DNA of 64,000 bases from Asterochloris sp. CNOR1 (GCA_963969365.1 OZ017757.1:124001-188000); one strand, 5' to 3'. Counted from the stretch's first letter, positions 11,393 to 24,041 are shown. Made by a program: numbers and translations. Notes: generated from the sequence alone by a model not told the origin.

Positions 11393-13217
11393 GGGCAGAG
11401 GTAGTCTCAGTCAGATTGGTTGTGCTTCACAGCTGGTGGCCTGCTTAAGAGGGCCGCCTGGGACGGGCCTGGAATCAGGGCCCCTCAGAAGGCTCTGCTA
11501 CAGGGGCGGAGGTACATGGCCCATCTCAGCGACTTGCTTCCCCAGTGAGGGCCGCCCAGCGGCAGCCTCTGCAGGGGATGGAGGTGCAGTTTTCAGTGCG
11601 CGCGTGCTGTGCTTGCTCGTCTGACCTGTGCAAGCAGCTGATGGCCTGGGGGAGCAAATAGAGAGACATCTCCACCTTCCTGCAGCCTAGCATCAGGCTG
11701 GGTGCCTGGGAAGCAGCTGGGCTGGCTGGTACAGGTACTACATGGAACATGCTTTTCACCTGTGACACATGCTTTTGGCCATTGGAACCCATATGGCCAA
11801 GGACGGCAACAGCATGTTGCACAAGTGCAACGCACGCCATGGATCTGCATGACTGGAGAAGCAGGAATGACATCAGGTTGTCCCTGATCATCTCACCATT
11901 GCTCTGCGCCAGCCAGATCAGCAGGCCTCAGCACCAGGGTACAGCTTGTTGGTCTACACCCTGTGAGTGTGTTATCGTGCTGCCAATGTAGCCTTGCTCT
12001 GCAGCTCCTAAAATTGATGCAGCTGCAAGCACTCGCTGCGGTCGGTATTGCATGTAGGTTGGGCACAATGTGACATGCTGACCTCTTGGAACAAATGTAT
12101 ATTATTTTCTTAGCGTTTATCGTCAGGGTGCTTCGCAGGATGTGTCTAGCAGCAGAGGTGTGGCATTGCACAGGTTTGCAGCCTGGCAGGCAGCGGACAT
12201 TGCAATTTTCCAGCTCTGGTGAGGTTCACTCCTGGCAGACCAAAAAGCAGCCAGGCTGCACTGCAGTCATCTGCTACGGTCACACCCTGATGCAAGCCGA
12301 GTGGCAGGAGGTTCTCCTTTGCAACAGGACGCCGTAGGAACCTGGGTGGCATGACGGCCCAGCCGGATTGCAGCCTGCACATGCCTCTGCAGGAGTTGTC
12401 ATAGTGTTTGACATGCAACTGAAGCCTGCGCAGACCTCAGATTGTTTTGAGAGGACTTGCTGCTCATCTTTCACTGGTTCTGAAGACTTTAGAATCCGCA
12501 AGTTATGACGTGGTGGGGACAGCATCCACTGGCCGGGCGTGTTGTGTTTGTACACAGACGCAGCTCATCGTAGCCGAAGTGAGCCTTGCGCACCTGTGTC
12601 TGTTCCTGGCGTAGCAGGTGTCCCTCAAGCATTGTGGTCAGAATGGCCCATGTCTTTTGTGCTGAGGGCTATCAGATACTCAGAAAAAGTTGCTGCATGG
12701 GATGGCAGGCATACCTCTGTCAAGTCTGCTCTGCCATGGCCTCAGCCTTCCTTGCCATTGCAATTGCAAGCACGCCAGTGGGAACGTCAGGCACCCCAAC
12801 ATGCAGTTTTGTGTCTCCCCCATCTCGCTGGCCCGCATCTAGACGTGCGCATGGCTCTCGCACTGAAGCTGGCCTCCTTGCCTGCAAAGTGCACAAGCTG
12901 TGGCAGGCTGCCACCTTCTGCAAGCACAGTATTGTGAAGCGCCCTCTGGGGGACGCCGAGGGTGCCCCTGTGAGTTTCTTTGTGAACTCACTCGGCCTGC
13001 TCAATTCATTTTGTCAAAACTCTTCATGGAACACACCCTTCCTGGGCGACAGCATCGTATGATGCATGCTGACCCATGCTTGGGCAAATATTGGTGTGCA
13101 AAGCTCAAGCATTAGTGCTGATCACTGATGAACCCTATCCGCGCACAAACCGCTCACCCTGGCACCAGAGGGGGACCCGCTCACAAATATGCAAGGTGGA
13201 AATTTCAGGCGATGAAG
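11393..13217. other. Intergenic stretch, no gene recognised
   Basis: This covers the presumed VPS26 promoter side and about 1.8 kb beyond. It holds several short open frames on both strands, the longest about 158 codons, but none shows family motifs or a convincing exon chain. I see no RNA gene or mobile-element domain. Confidence 0.4.
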
Positions 13218-13933
13218 CTATTTGTTCGGTTTTGTTGCATGCCTTCTGACAGTGGCGACCACCTGATGAACTCTCTGCTGCCAATGCCTGCCGTTGGGCT
13301 CTTTCCAGCACTCGACTCGAGCAGACTGCACAGTGATGTTGTCAGGGGTCAGACTCCCATTTGCCTGGTGGTCCCAGGTCTGCTGCCTCTGGGCACTGCA
13401 CAGCCAGGGAGTTGCAAGCACACACGGCTCTGCCATTGGGAAACGGGGAGCCACTGTTCGATGCTGTGCGATCAGCTGGTTCAGCCTGCCATCTGTGCAC
13501 TAGGCCAAGCTTGCACTCATCTTGCAGGACCCAGTGCACCTTCTTGTGCGAGCCCAGAGTGACTTGGTCTGGGTGCCAGCCACAACTTTCATTGGCTTCC
13601 CAGTCCTACTCAGCCAGCAGGTGTGGTGCTCCAACGCTGATGCTGGGCTGCACTGTCTTATAGCGTCTAGCTTCACGCCCGCACTGGGGGCATCCATTCC
13701 CTCATGTTCTATCCATCACATGGGGCACTCCATCTGTGCCCACAGAGGCCACACCTCCAGGCTGCCTTGATACTGCTGCTTGCAGTGACAGTCTCTGGCG
13801 TCCTATCCACATCGGCCTCCCAGTCCCACTCTGCTGCCACCTCTGAGTAATTGTGAGCCAGGTCGTTGCAGGGACACACTGCTCTGCCAGTCTCGTGCAA
13901 TGTAGTCCTCAGCCAGCCCCAGGCTGATGACAT
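13218..13933 (-). pseudogene. Zinc-ribbon repeat gene copy A4, truncated and frameshifted
   Basis: The minus strand carries repeats 2-4 of the family in three different frames. Repeat 2 ('GRAVCPCNDLAHN' to 'WRCGLCGHRWSA') lies in the frame at 13933-13709. Repeat 3 ('DECKLGLVHRWQAEP' to 'VCACNSLAVQCPEAADL') is in the frame ending near 13342. The tail ('WDHQANGSLTPDN' onward) is in yet another frame ending at 13218. The shift at 'A-A-D-L / W-D-H' fits a one-base deletion. The first repeat is missing: homology stops at about 13905 with unrelated sequence beyond. Confidence 0.8.
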
Positions 13934-14720
13934 GGTTGATGTAGCTGCTGTACTCAGCAGATGGCACCTGGTAGTGCTGCATGAAGGGGTGGGTCGATCT
14001 GTTTTGGCGCGCTAGGGTTTTTGACCTAGCATGTAGGTCGGAGTCTGACTGTGTTGACCACATGAAACACCGTTGAGTGACGGCACACCGGACATGGATC
14101 TGGCGGCAAGAGTCCGAAGCTGTAGATTGGCTTGGCCCACCCACAAGATGGAAACCTTTGCTGTACACTGCCCAGCAGTCAGGCGCAGATTTGCTGAGGT
14201 AGAGGGCTTGTTTAGCTGATGTGCCTGCAGCCGTGCATGCTGCAAATGGCTGGCTTTTTTGCTGCAGGCCTCAGGGAGTTGTATGGACTGGTCTTTCGAG
14301 CAGTAGCAGGAAGGGTAGATCACAGAGAGCAGCCAGCAAGAGCACAGGGGGCCCTTCCTCACAGGCAAGCCATGTGGTCCCACATGCTGGCTCTGTCCAA
14401 GCAGAGGTGTCAGCACAGACTGCCCTGATGTAGTTTAGTGGGAGTGGTAGCCAGTGGAGCAGTGCGGTGCCCCAGTAGGGTGGTTGCAGCCAGTTCAGGA
14501 AACATCTTGTGCCCTCTCTCAGGTGGCAGGCACCGGACCCTGCCGCCCACTGTGCCAGTCAGGCACCCTCCTGCATGCTGACAGGGTTGACACTGCTGCA
14601 GGCTGCATGTCATGGACATGCAAGGTCGTCATGACTGAACACTCTGCCAAGGTCTCCTGAGAGTGACCTCTGCATGCTCTGAGCTGTGCTGTCTTACAAC
14701 CTCAAGCTGGCAGCTCTTGC
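13934..14720. other. Intergenic stretch, no gene recognised
   Basis: No conserved protein motif, splice-consistent exon set or repeat family was found between the zinc-ribbon pseudogene and the RHS/Crinkler-like gene. Confidence 0.4.
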
Positions 14721-17700
14721 ATGCAGGCGGAGGATTTGCAAAGGGTGAAGGACCGGCTGCACAGATTCCAGGACAGACTGGAGGACCTGGAGGAGGAACT
14801 GTAGGAGGAGCTGCTGAAGGACAATCCAGATCAGACTAAGCTGGACCGACTGAAGGTAGCCATGGAGCTGCGGATTGCAGCTGAGAAGAAGCTGCTGAGT
14901 GAGCGGGATCGGCTGGAACCCCGGCGTGGAGGTGAGCAGCGCCTGAAGCAGTGGGGCACAGCGCCTGATGCAGGGTGACAGGCAGCCCACCTTGCTGGGC
15001 CCATCCAGCATCCTGCAGCAAGAGGACCCGTTGGCACCTGAGTTCCCAGGTAGTGGCGGTGGCTGCGGTGGTCCACCTGCTGGACTTGGCGGCACCAGCA
15101 GAGGTCGGGGCCATGCACGCAACAGGGCACCTCAGGGCACAGGCTGCGTGCATTGATTTGCATGCTGCGCACCACACCTTGCAGAAGCCCCTCGTCCCTG
15201 CCGCCGCGTCTTCGCCTTGTCAAGTGACCGCAAGGCATGATGGTAGGGCGGCTCCTTGGAGGTGGCAGCATGGTGGCAAGTGCTAGAGCAGGCGGCATCA
15301 GCTTGCACTGCACCTTTGCGGGTGAACTCACAGCGCTCAGAAGCTGGACCATGGTGCCCACTGTGGCTTGCAGGAGGCTGGGGGCGCCCGCTGCATATGG
15401 CTGACCTGACAGCTGCACTATTGCACGGAAGTGTCATGCTGCCCTGCTGGTCGCTGCACCCTTTCAAAGGAATCTGATGGCCTCCTGCTGCACATGGTAC
15501 GCGGTGTAGCATCCTAGAGACGTTGATCAGCTCTCAATCGGTGGAGCCTTGGGTCTTTGCAAGACCTGCTGCTGACCAGCATGGTGTGACGGCCCGCCAC
15601 CTTTGGTCGGCTGCTAGAAGGAGGACTGACCGCAGGATGCTGCCTGCAGGGCTGCAAATCACTGAAGAAATCACTAAGTTTGCAGCGGCCATCCCTGACC
15701 TCTGTGAGCAGCCAGATAAGGACAGCCTCCTGCACTTCAGTGTGCCAGTCCCTTTCTTGCGGGGGAGACAGGACATGTTTGTGCGCGAGGTGTACGAGGC
15801 TCTCTGGGACCACGTCACCAACAGCAGCTTGAAGGCCTTTGTAGTTAGCGGCAACGCAGGCATCGGCAAATCATGGTGGCTGGTGTGGGTTCTCATCAAG
15901 TAAGGGCAGCTCATGGTGCTTGAGCCACGTACACAGTGAGGTTTTGCCTGAATATCACTGTGCGACCATTGCTCAGGGCAGGCCAGTGCTTGGGGAGCCA
16001 TGCAGCCATGCACCCTGCTGCTGCGCAGTCCTCTTTCTGGACAATGCTGCAGGTTGCTCAAAGCTGGCAAGGAGGTGCTGTGGCATGCTGAAACTCAGGT
16101 TGGCAAGGAATTTTTCTCTTTGACGGCAAAGGTGGAGTCAAGCAGATCACTGTTGAGCAAGCCAGCAAGGTAGGCTTGCTGTCATCTGGCACAGAAGACA
16201 GCACGCAGATGAAATGAGCCACAATCTCAAGCATCGTGAGCCTACAGTAGGTGCCAGCATGTGGTCCTTGCTGCAGTTGCTCCGAGAGGGTGGCATATGC
16301 TACCTGGTGGATGGTGCAGTCCCCTTTGCCAATGCAATGTACAGGTTTGATCTGAGCCTTGTGGCCCACTCCTACAAGCCTGCCCGCTTCCGAGGCTATC
16401 AGAAACAAATGAGTGATGTCTACGGCGGCACCCTCTTCATGGATCCTTGGACCCCAACTGAGATTTCCAAGGTGGCGGCAAAACTGCACCCACAGCTGAG
16501 TCGCTCGCTGGTGAGCTGGCAGCAAAGACTCGTTCAATTCGCCCAACTGTGTCATCTCGCTCTCCTGCTCACCATGCAATTGTAGAGCGTGGCTTCAGGC
16601 CCAGGTTTGCCACCACCACAAGCTGCATGCAGGTCGAGGAGCGCCTCAATGTTCTTGCTGGCTTCCCCCGGCAGGTCTTTGCCGACTTAAACCATGACCC
16701 TTTGGCTGATGCTGAGGATGCTTTGGACAATCTCGAGTGGGAAAAGTTAATGTCAGGCTTCACGCCTGACGCAGTGGGGGTCCCTGACACTGCCAGCCAT
16801 AGGCTACTCCTGATCTCAGCTCCTGCCTGGAGGTCTGGTGAGCATTCCTGTCTGGTGATGAGCAGCACTGCAGTCATGTGACTGCAGAGTTTGCAGTCAC
16901 CTACCCTGCCACCACTGCTGTGCAGGCAACTTCAAAACCCGTCAAATTGAGTTCAGGTCCTATGAGATCAAACGCAGAGTGTATGAGCAGATCACACAAA
17001 CTTTGGGAGACCAGCAGCGCGCTTTTCTGGCTGCGAGTGACGACAAGGCCAACTCAGTGAGTGTCCCACTCTTTCAGCAAGCAATGCCACAGCACATGCA
17101 GGCGGCGCCTGTTGTTGCATGCTGTCTTGCTTGAGCATGCTAAATTTGCTTTGTAGGGCATGAGAGCCTTCAAGGGGCTGATGATGGAGATCCAGATGCA
17201 TGAGACCACTCCGCGTGGGGGCGTGTTCAAGATTAGGTAAGGTCTGAGCAAGTAAGTGAAGCAGGAGAATCAGCACTGGTATTCTTCTGACTGCAGAGAG
17301 CTGTTGCCGCCCAAAGCGGGCCTTTCCACTTGTTGGAGCGGCGGCAGACGCAGATCAGTATCCTTGATGGCAACGGCGCCAGGACTTGCTTTGACTGGCC
17401 GTCCCGGGCCCGTTGCCATCAAGGGTACTGATCTGCGTCTGGCGCCGCTCCAACGAGTGGAATTTACGAACTTGAGGCAGCTGCCGTCAATTGCGGATGC
17501 ATATGCTGTTCCGACCCAGCGCACTTTCCCTGGCATTGATGCTTTACATCCCAGCAGTGGGCGCATGTTCCAGTGCACGGTCTCCACGGAGCATGACATG
17601 AAAGCTGGCATCTTTGACACACTGGAGCGACTTGACAGCAGCATCAACCCAGCTCCTTTAGTGGTGGTGCCAACCCTCGGCACTTTCAAGAAATGGACGA

Positions 17701-17813
17701 ACGGGATAAAGATCCCCAAATTGCCTCCATCAGCTTCAGCCAAGGTTCAGCAGCACTGCAAAAAGCTCAAGCAGTACGTTCTGTTGCTTGAGTCAATGAA
17801 AATAGACCCTTAG
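14721..17813 (+). pseudogene. RHS/Crinkler-family P-loop NTPase-like gene, apparently decayed
   Basis: The order of blocks fits the NTPase-bearing RHS/Crinkler family. There is an N-terminal coiled-coil-like segment (14721-14930, rich in Glu/Leu/Arg) and a Walker A 'SGNAGIGKS' at about 15850-15875 within an exon of about 15650-15899. A 'YLVDG' block with 'DPWTPTEI' follows at 16210-16500. Next come 'VLAGFPRQVF' and 'SHRLLLIS' at 16630-16820, and a C-terminal 'TFPGIDAL...FQCTVS' exon ending at 17813. Two defects argue for decay: an in-frame TAG at 14802-14804 in the coiled-coil segment, and a frame change near 16112 between 'GKEFF' and 'FDGKGGVKQITVEQ'. A 51-bp inverted repeat sits in the last exon. 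Family members are known from oomycetes, fungi and trypanosomes and are patchy elsewhere. The exact role is unknown. Confidence 0.65.
17326..17460. repeat. Long hairpin: 51-bp inverted repeat, 33-bp loop
   Basis: Arms are 17326-17376 and 17410-17460. The second arm reverse-complemented differs from the first at three positions only. The right arm encodes the family-like segment 'VAIKGTDLRLAPLQRVEF', so the left arm is probably an inverted local copy. Confidence 0.9.
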
Positions 17814-17816
17814 ATA

Positions 17817-18545
17817 TCCGATATCTTTAGTTTGCTCACGGGCAGGAGCAAGCAGACAGAACCTGTGTGAAAACTCATGGCTGAGCTCAACACCACATAA
17901 TGGGTCTGTCCAAGGGTCTGCTGCTTGGTTGCTGCCTCACCTGCTGGTAATGTGTCCAGGGACACTGACGCATCTCCCATTGACGGCACGCTCAGAGCCT
18001 GGTGGCCCTGATACATGCTGATGGAGGCAGCTCCTCATGACCAACTGTGTATGTCTGGGGGCCAGCTGCAAGTAGCAAGCTTGTTGTGCACTGAGACACG
18101 TGCAGATGTGGTGGGGCGAGTAAAGTGCCAACTAGAGGCACCGAGCCATACTCCTGGAGCAAGCTGCGCCTTAAGTCTGCATGGTTGCCTGCAGCTGTCA
18201 CATGTCATGCTGCCTCCAGGAGGTAGAACACTTCCTTAGACATGCACCAGATGGGCTTGATGTTAGAGGAGCAGCTGCAAGAAGTTGTGGATCATGCCTT
18301 CAAAGAGGCCTGACAATCTGTGCACCAGCTGATGGACAAGAAGGTGTCAGTCAAGGGCGCATCGAAGCATGCCAGGCTGTTGGGAACATCTTGATGTGTG
18401 CAAAACGACATTCAGTGCGGTGAGCATGTGTGTGTACACAGGGTATTGACGACAGTCTGGGTCATTTGTATCATTTAAGAGGCCTACAATATGGTGACAT
18501 GCCATATAGCATGTGATGGTTTAAGGGCATGTTGCGGGGTGTCAC
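17817..18545. other. Intergenic stretch, no gene recognised
   Basis: A short helical-looking frame (start near 18250, 'MLEEQLQEVVDHAF') is stopped after about 20 codons. Nothing else is supported. Confidence 0.35.
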
Positions 18546-20552
18546 ATGGCCTGTGATAACATGACATATTTAGTTCCGTGTGACCGCAACGCTGCCACAG
18601 CCTTCGGCACCATGAGTGCAGTTGGTTTGCTGTCTGTGATTGGACTGCTGATGTGTGGCGTTGTGGGTGAGGATGCTGTCCATGATGTCTCCGCCTTCAG
18701 AGGGCAAGGCACACTCGCAGCTGCCTGGCTGATTCATGCAGGTCCTGTAGCAGCACAGTCTACCCCTACATATGTTGCTGCCCAAGGCTATGTGAGCCAG
18801 AGCCCAACCTCTGAGGAGCGCCCACCCAGCTCCCCCAGTGCAGAAGCTGTTGGCGGGAATGAATCTCAGCCTCCTGAGGAACCGGCGCCGCCAAGTGAGA
18901 CGCCTGCACCTTGCTTCAGGTCTGTGCAGCTCAGAATGCCATGCAGCTGGCTCGATGCTGGCTGGCTCTGTGCACATCACAGCTTTGTGCTCTCAGCTCA
19001 AGGCTCAGAAGCATCTGTTGCAGCCACACCCTATGACTAGGCTATGGCAAAATGTCCAGCCAGGGCACATGCATCATTAGCGCTGCACAGCATGGGAGGG
19101 GACACATCATCTGCTGAGATGCTGCTGCGCGCAGCACATCACCCAGTTGCTTATCCTGATTCAACAATTAAACTTGATCATCATACTTGATTACCAGAGT
19201 TGATCTCACACTCAATTTGTGCAGGCGAGCCTGAGGCTGAGGGGCTTGCAGAGGAGAATCTCAGGTCAGTGCACAGTGCCGGCCTGTCTAGGTCAAGTCA
19301 ACACCGTGCAGTGTTGAGCATGCTGTGGTGGTGCAAACTGCACTCCTGCTCTGGCATCCATCCGCACATCCCTTTTTGGGGGCTCAACACCGCATGGTCA
19401 TAGCCTGCTGGTCAGCCTGGCGCCAAGTGCAATGTCTCAGCTTTCCTGCCCTGTTACAGTACTCAGCACTGCATTGGTGGCTGTCCGGTTACATTTTGGT
19501 GCGGCATGGTGCCCTGGCTGCCAGGTCCACAATGTACCGGCCGCTGCCTCCATGTCACGTGGTGGCATGGTGCCGAAGTAGAATTGGTGCCCCGCACGCC
19601 CTAGCACCCCAAGGCCCCTCCCAGGCGTATCACATGGGTGTGTTTAGACACTGGCCTGCCTGGCATGGCCTGTGCGACCTGGCCATGCAGAGACTGGACT
19701 GGTCCACATGAACCAGGGCCTCTAGCTGCAGGCCCCCAGTGTTTGCCGTCCTGCCTGTGCATCCCAGAACATGGACCTGCAGGCCTGGGGCCCGCGCGTC
19801 ACTGCACACCGGGCTGTTCGCCCCCAGGCTGCACACAAATGGAAGTTGAGCTGGCAGCCTCTCCTGTGCACGCATGCAAGTCATTGGATCTCTGAAAGGG
19901 GCACACCACGAGTGCACAAGCCTTGGGATGCATGCCTGTACTGCTGCTGCAGCTGGAGTGGTTCTGGGTAGATGCTGAGCACCTGTGGACGCAAGACATG
20001 CAACGCTCTGGGCAGGACTGTGCCCTCATGGCGCGCCCGTGCTCAGCGCAGCAAACCCTGCTGCACACTCCCAGGGACTGGGCCACTGACCTCTTGCATG
20101 CAGCAGAACAACTGGAATGGGACTGGCCACCTGCTGCCTGCGCATCTTAGGACATGGGGCCACCAGCCCCCTGACTGCGCCCCACAACCACCACTCAGCT
20201 GGGGGCCTCTCCTGCCCATGCAGTGCCCTGGGCAATCAAGTCTCCCCTGGCATGCACGTTACCTGATGGGCACCAGCTGCAGGCAGGGCATGACCAAATG
20301 CCTGGCTGCCGGCCTTCTGTAGGCAGCCCATGCATCTACTCAGGTGGTGGCCCCTCCTGCAAATGCAGTGCCCTGGGCGAGCCAGCGCCCCCTGGCGCGC
20401 CCGTGCCCAGCCTGACGGACCTGCTGCATCGTGTCCTGGGAGAGGAGACAGAAGCCTTGGCCCCTGGACCTGCAGCCGCTCCAGCACCAGCCCCTGGCCC
20501 AGCTGCAGCCCCAGCAGCTCTGACAGCAGTGGCGCCAGCCGCTGTGGGATAG
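18546..20552 (+). CDS. Uncertain gene with Pro/Glu- and Ala/Pro-rich exons
   Basis: I do not recognise a family. Three pieces look exonic. The first is an open frame from 18546 to about 18920 with a hydrophobic stretch and a Pro/Ser/Glu-rich part. The second is 19225-19265 ('EPEAEGLAEENL'), bounded by CAG and GTCAGT. The third is a terminal exon of about 20366-20552, coding 'ALGEPAPPGAPVPSLTDLLH' and then an Ala/Pro repeat tail to a TAG. The second and third join in phase. The first does not join cleanly, so the 5' part is unresolved. The start of the last exon is echoed at about 20219-20265 in the preceding intron, as seen in the certain genes. Confidence 0.3.
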
Positions 20553-20990
20553 CCTGCTGGCCTGAGGGCCTGAGCAATCAGACCAGACGAAGAGACTGCA
20601 GCATCCACTTCGGACAGCTTTCACAGCACTCGCGGCTCCACTTGTCGGCGAGTCAGCGCAGCAGCACAGCCGTTAATGTCAGACAGCCTATGCAGCTGCC
20701 TGCTCCTGAGTGCGGGAACCACAGCGAAGCCTCATCATATCTTGGTCAATCTGACTTTCCTAGACTGCCTGATCATCGCTGTCATCTGCATGACACGACC
20801 ATGCAGCATAGATGCACCTCACGTTAGATGCTGCCAAGAAAGTAGTTAAGCTGTGGCTCAGGTCAAATGACCTTATGCTCTGTACATCCCAAGGCAGCAC
20901 AGCAGAACCAGTTTGGCCACCAGTATGCGGGCGAAACGGATTGAGTCCAGGGCTTGAACACATCTGATCGCCTCAGTCCCAGCTCGCGTC

Positions 20991-23900
20991 ATGCAGCGCC
21001 ATGCCACCTCCCCGGCAGCTCTCAGGTGCAGAATGGAGCTGGTGCACCTGTGTGTGAACAAGCAAGATGAGAACACCCAACTCTCACTGCCCTCAGGCTC
21101 CCTCAGCACACATTGTGCGCCACTGTCTGCAGGCTGATGTCAGACCTGAAGCAAATCAGCACTGTGCCCCCTGAGGGCATCAGCGCCAGCCCTACCAGCG
21201 ACGACAACCTGTGAGAGTGCTGCACTTTGCGCCCGCGCCTGGCCATGCGCTGGCAGGTGCTGCCAACCTAGCTTTGTGGCTGCTGACTGGCGCGCCTTGC
21301 GTGCAGGTTCCTGTGGACTGCCAGCATTTTTGGGCCGGACGAGACGCCATTCGAGGTGCGTCTGCTCATTGCCAGTGGCTGAGAGCATGCAGCCCAGGTC
21401 TGGCAGCTGCCAGCCAGCCTGTTGCTGAAGCAGGCTCTGCAGTGGTCTGCCGCATGGTCCCATGTTTTGCCTGGTCTGCACCCACCGTGTAGGTCCCGTC
21501 ACTACTTAGGCGGCCCACCATTTTGTCTGCCCACCACAGTGCTCTGTGCTTGATCATGATGGCTGCTGGCAGCCCGCCCCTGATGCAGCCGCTGTACAGT
21601 CAACTTTACACCAAGCTGGCCATCAGACCCCTGTCCATGAGTCCGCTGCAGGGTGGCATTTTCAGTCTGCGGATAACCTTTTCAGGTAGGGGTCGCCAGC
21701 TGCCTGCAGCCAGCTGCTGGCTGTGTGACTTGGGGGAGGCAGGGGCCAGCGCAGGCACTCTGCTTGCACAGCAGCTGGGACTGCAGGTTTCCTTCTGGTG
21801 GCAGGAGCATGAGGCTCTCTCTGCTTGCACAGCAGCTGGGAGTGTGCCGTCACCAGCCTGCCTCACGGTGGTAGCAGCATGAGGCGCGCTGCCACACATC
21901 AGCTGGGACCGTGCTGTGCCCAGGTCGCTTCATGCTGGCAGGGTCATGAGGCTCTCTGCTTGCACAGCAGCTGGGAGGGCGTCGCCTCCTGCGGCAGCAG
22001 CAGCTGCAGCACACTGTCTGCACAGCTGACAGGTACTGACGTGCTGCTCGCTGTCGTGCCTGCAGAGCAGTACCCTGAGAAGCCGCCGCGGGTCAGATTC
22101 ACCTCAGACATGTGAGTTGTGTGCGCTGCTGGGGTTTCTCACATGAGTCAGTCAGCAGCTCCCGCGCTGCCTCTCAGACTTGCAAGTTGTTTTGTCGGGG
22201 TGCTTCCGACAGGGCAGTTGGGAGCACCCATGCTGTCTCTTGGCCTTCTGAGACCTTCTGATTGGGTCACCTCTGATAGGTGTGTCAGCAGCACCCGCGC
22301 TGCCTCTGGGTTGTGGGCGTCGGCAAGACATCAGCGTGTAAGAGGCAGCTAAGTCAAATGCCTGCTTGCTTGGGGGCAAACAAGATGGCTGCCTTCTGTC
22401 TCCTGTACGACCACAAGGGAGGGCATAGCAGTTTGCATGGTTGCTCACTGCTAGGGTGAGAAGGAGCTGTGCGCCCAGTATCCCCCAGCATCAGGGGGCC
22501 AGACTGCAGATGGGGCAATAAGGGTGCCACAGATCCATCACACGTGTGGCCTGGAGGAGCATGAAGGCGTCAGCCAGCCGCAACAGTGGCATGTCATTCC
22601 AGCGTGCTCAGCTGCAGCGCCCTGACCTGCAGGTTTCACCCCAACGTGTACGGCGATGGAACGCTGTGCCTGGACATCATTCAGGACGCCTGGTGAGCAG
22701 CCGGAGGCAGCGCTGCACCCGGCTGGGAGTTATGCACAGGAGCAGTGACATCATGCAGTGCTTGCCACATATCGCCGTCCACGCCGTGTACCCCCCCCCC
22801 CCCCCCCCCCCCCCCAAAAGTGCTCTGCTGGGGGCTGAACTTGCTGTCTGCTTGGCTGGGGGCTGAACTTGCTGTCGGCTTGGCTGGCAGCAGCTTGTGC
22901 TCAGTGGTGTCAGGCTGAGCATGCTTCATCGTGGGCATGGGACAACATCGTCTATGCTTTGTGTGATGCTGGATCTTTTAGATGCTCAGGTCCGCTGTCT
23001 GTCAGTCAGGCAGAGCAAAGGTCCTGAACTTACAGCTGCTGGCAAGTCACACTATCTGCCAGCAGAGCAGCTGACAAACCTCCCTTATACGGCCTCCATT
23101 TAGTTACCGCCGGCTAACCCTGACTGCGACAGTGCAGACACTTCAAACACATGCGCTGCAGTCACGTGCTGCAATGTGCACTTGCCTCTTGCTGCAGGTC
23201 CCCGTGCCACAATGTGTGCACAATATTGACCTCCATCCAGTCGCTGCTGACAGACCCCAACTGCGCCAGCCCAGCCAACCCCGACGCAGCGCAGCTGTAC
23301 ACAAATAACAGGTGGGCGCCAGCGTTGATGCATCCCTGCCCTGCGCGCAACATGGCTGCAGAGGCCGCTGCTGAGCCTGCAGAGCTGCTGCACAAAGGTT
23401 TTCATAAAAATCCAGAGATGTCAGTATTGGATTTGCTGCCAGTGCTTATGGTGCAGGCACTCATCCGCAGTTGCACACAGAGAGAAGCTGTGCAGCTTGT
23501 GTGCAGTTGTCAGCCCTGCTAAATGTCAGTGTCACAGAAGTTTGGGCATGCACACAGATTCAAACCTGCTGGCTGGCCCATGTGAGGTTGAACCTGCATC
23601 CGCCAGCGCTGAATGATGGTGCACAGTGCAGCCTATGCATCGTTGTGAGGCTGCATTTGCTGGCGCTGCTTGCTGGTGCGCCGCACAGCTTGTGCGTGAT
23701 TGTGAAGCCGCAGTTGGCTGCGCTTCTTGCTGGTTCAACCATGCATGCCGGCATTGGCAGACCTGGTCTGGTGCACCTTTGGTGAGGCCTCATGCAGCTG
23801 GGGCTGCCCTGCAGCAGAGATGCCGCTGGCATGGCTGGCTGGCCATGAACTCCTTTAAGCAGAGTGTGAGCTCATGCTGGGCCTGCAGAGCATCACAGAT

Positions 23901-24041
23901 GCCTGCACAAAGAGCCGCTGCCTTTGGAGTTCACCGATCAGCAGAGGCGCTCTTGGTCAACGCCTGCCCCTCTCCTTTGTCTGCAGGAAAGAGTATAACA
24001 AAAGAGTCCGCCGATGCGCAGCACGGAGCTTGGACAGTTGA
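20991..24041 (+). CDS. RAD6: Ubiquitin-conjugating enzyme E2, RAD6/UBC2 type
   Basis: The enzyme carries activated ubiquitin on a cysteine and passes it to substrates with an E3; RAD6 acts on histone H2B and PCNA in the nucleus. Eight exons join in phase: 20991-21025, 21133-21210, 21307-21355, 21652-21685, 22066-22111, 22633-22692, 23198-23311 and 23987-24041. They total 471 bases, or 156 residues (RAD6 is about 152). The frame shows the N-terminal helix ('RLMSDLKQI'), '[13 protein letters not shown]', '[10 protein letters not shown]' and the HPN motif at 83-85. The catalytic Cys is C93 in '[13 protein letters not shown]', and 'ILTSIQSLL', '[11 protein letters not shown]' and 'KEYNKRVRR' follow. 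'SPCHNV' replaces the usual 'SPxYDV'. It converges on the PurK-PurE gene, with 244 bp between the stop codons. Confidence 0.93.
21735..21990 (+). repeat. Tandem repeats in an E2 intron, unit about 65 bp
   Basis: About four imperfect units share 'CTCTGCTTGCACAGCAGCTGGGA' in whole or part, interleaved with 'GCAGGAGCATGAGGCTCTCT'-like blocks. Confidence 0.65.
22791..22815 (+). repeat. Poly-C tract of 25 bases in an E2 intron
   Basis: An uninterrupted run of C follows 'CCGTGTA' and ends in 'AAAAG'. The run length is likely to be unreliable in sequencing. Confidence 0.95.
22827..22885 (+). repeat. 28-bp direct repeat in an E2 intron, two copies
   Basis: 'GCTGGGGGCTGAACTTGCTG' plus eight more bases is repeated twice, with one clear difference near the end of the unit (TCT versus TCG). 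Confidence 0.85.

Noticed and set aside
14802-14804. Reassigned TAG codon, since TAG interrupts two genes (14802 and 3424)
   Set aside because: The expected residues differ (an acidic or other coiled-coil residue versus Trp), and the well-built genes show no internal TAG; independent mutations are simpler.
18240-18310. Helical-looking frame starting 'MGLMLEEQLQEVV'
   Set aside because: It stops after about 20 codons and no downstream exon continues it in phase.
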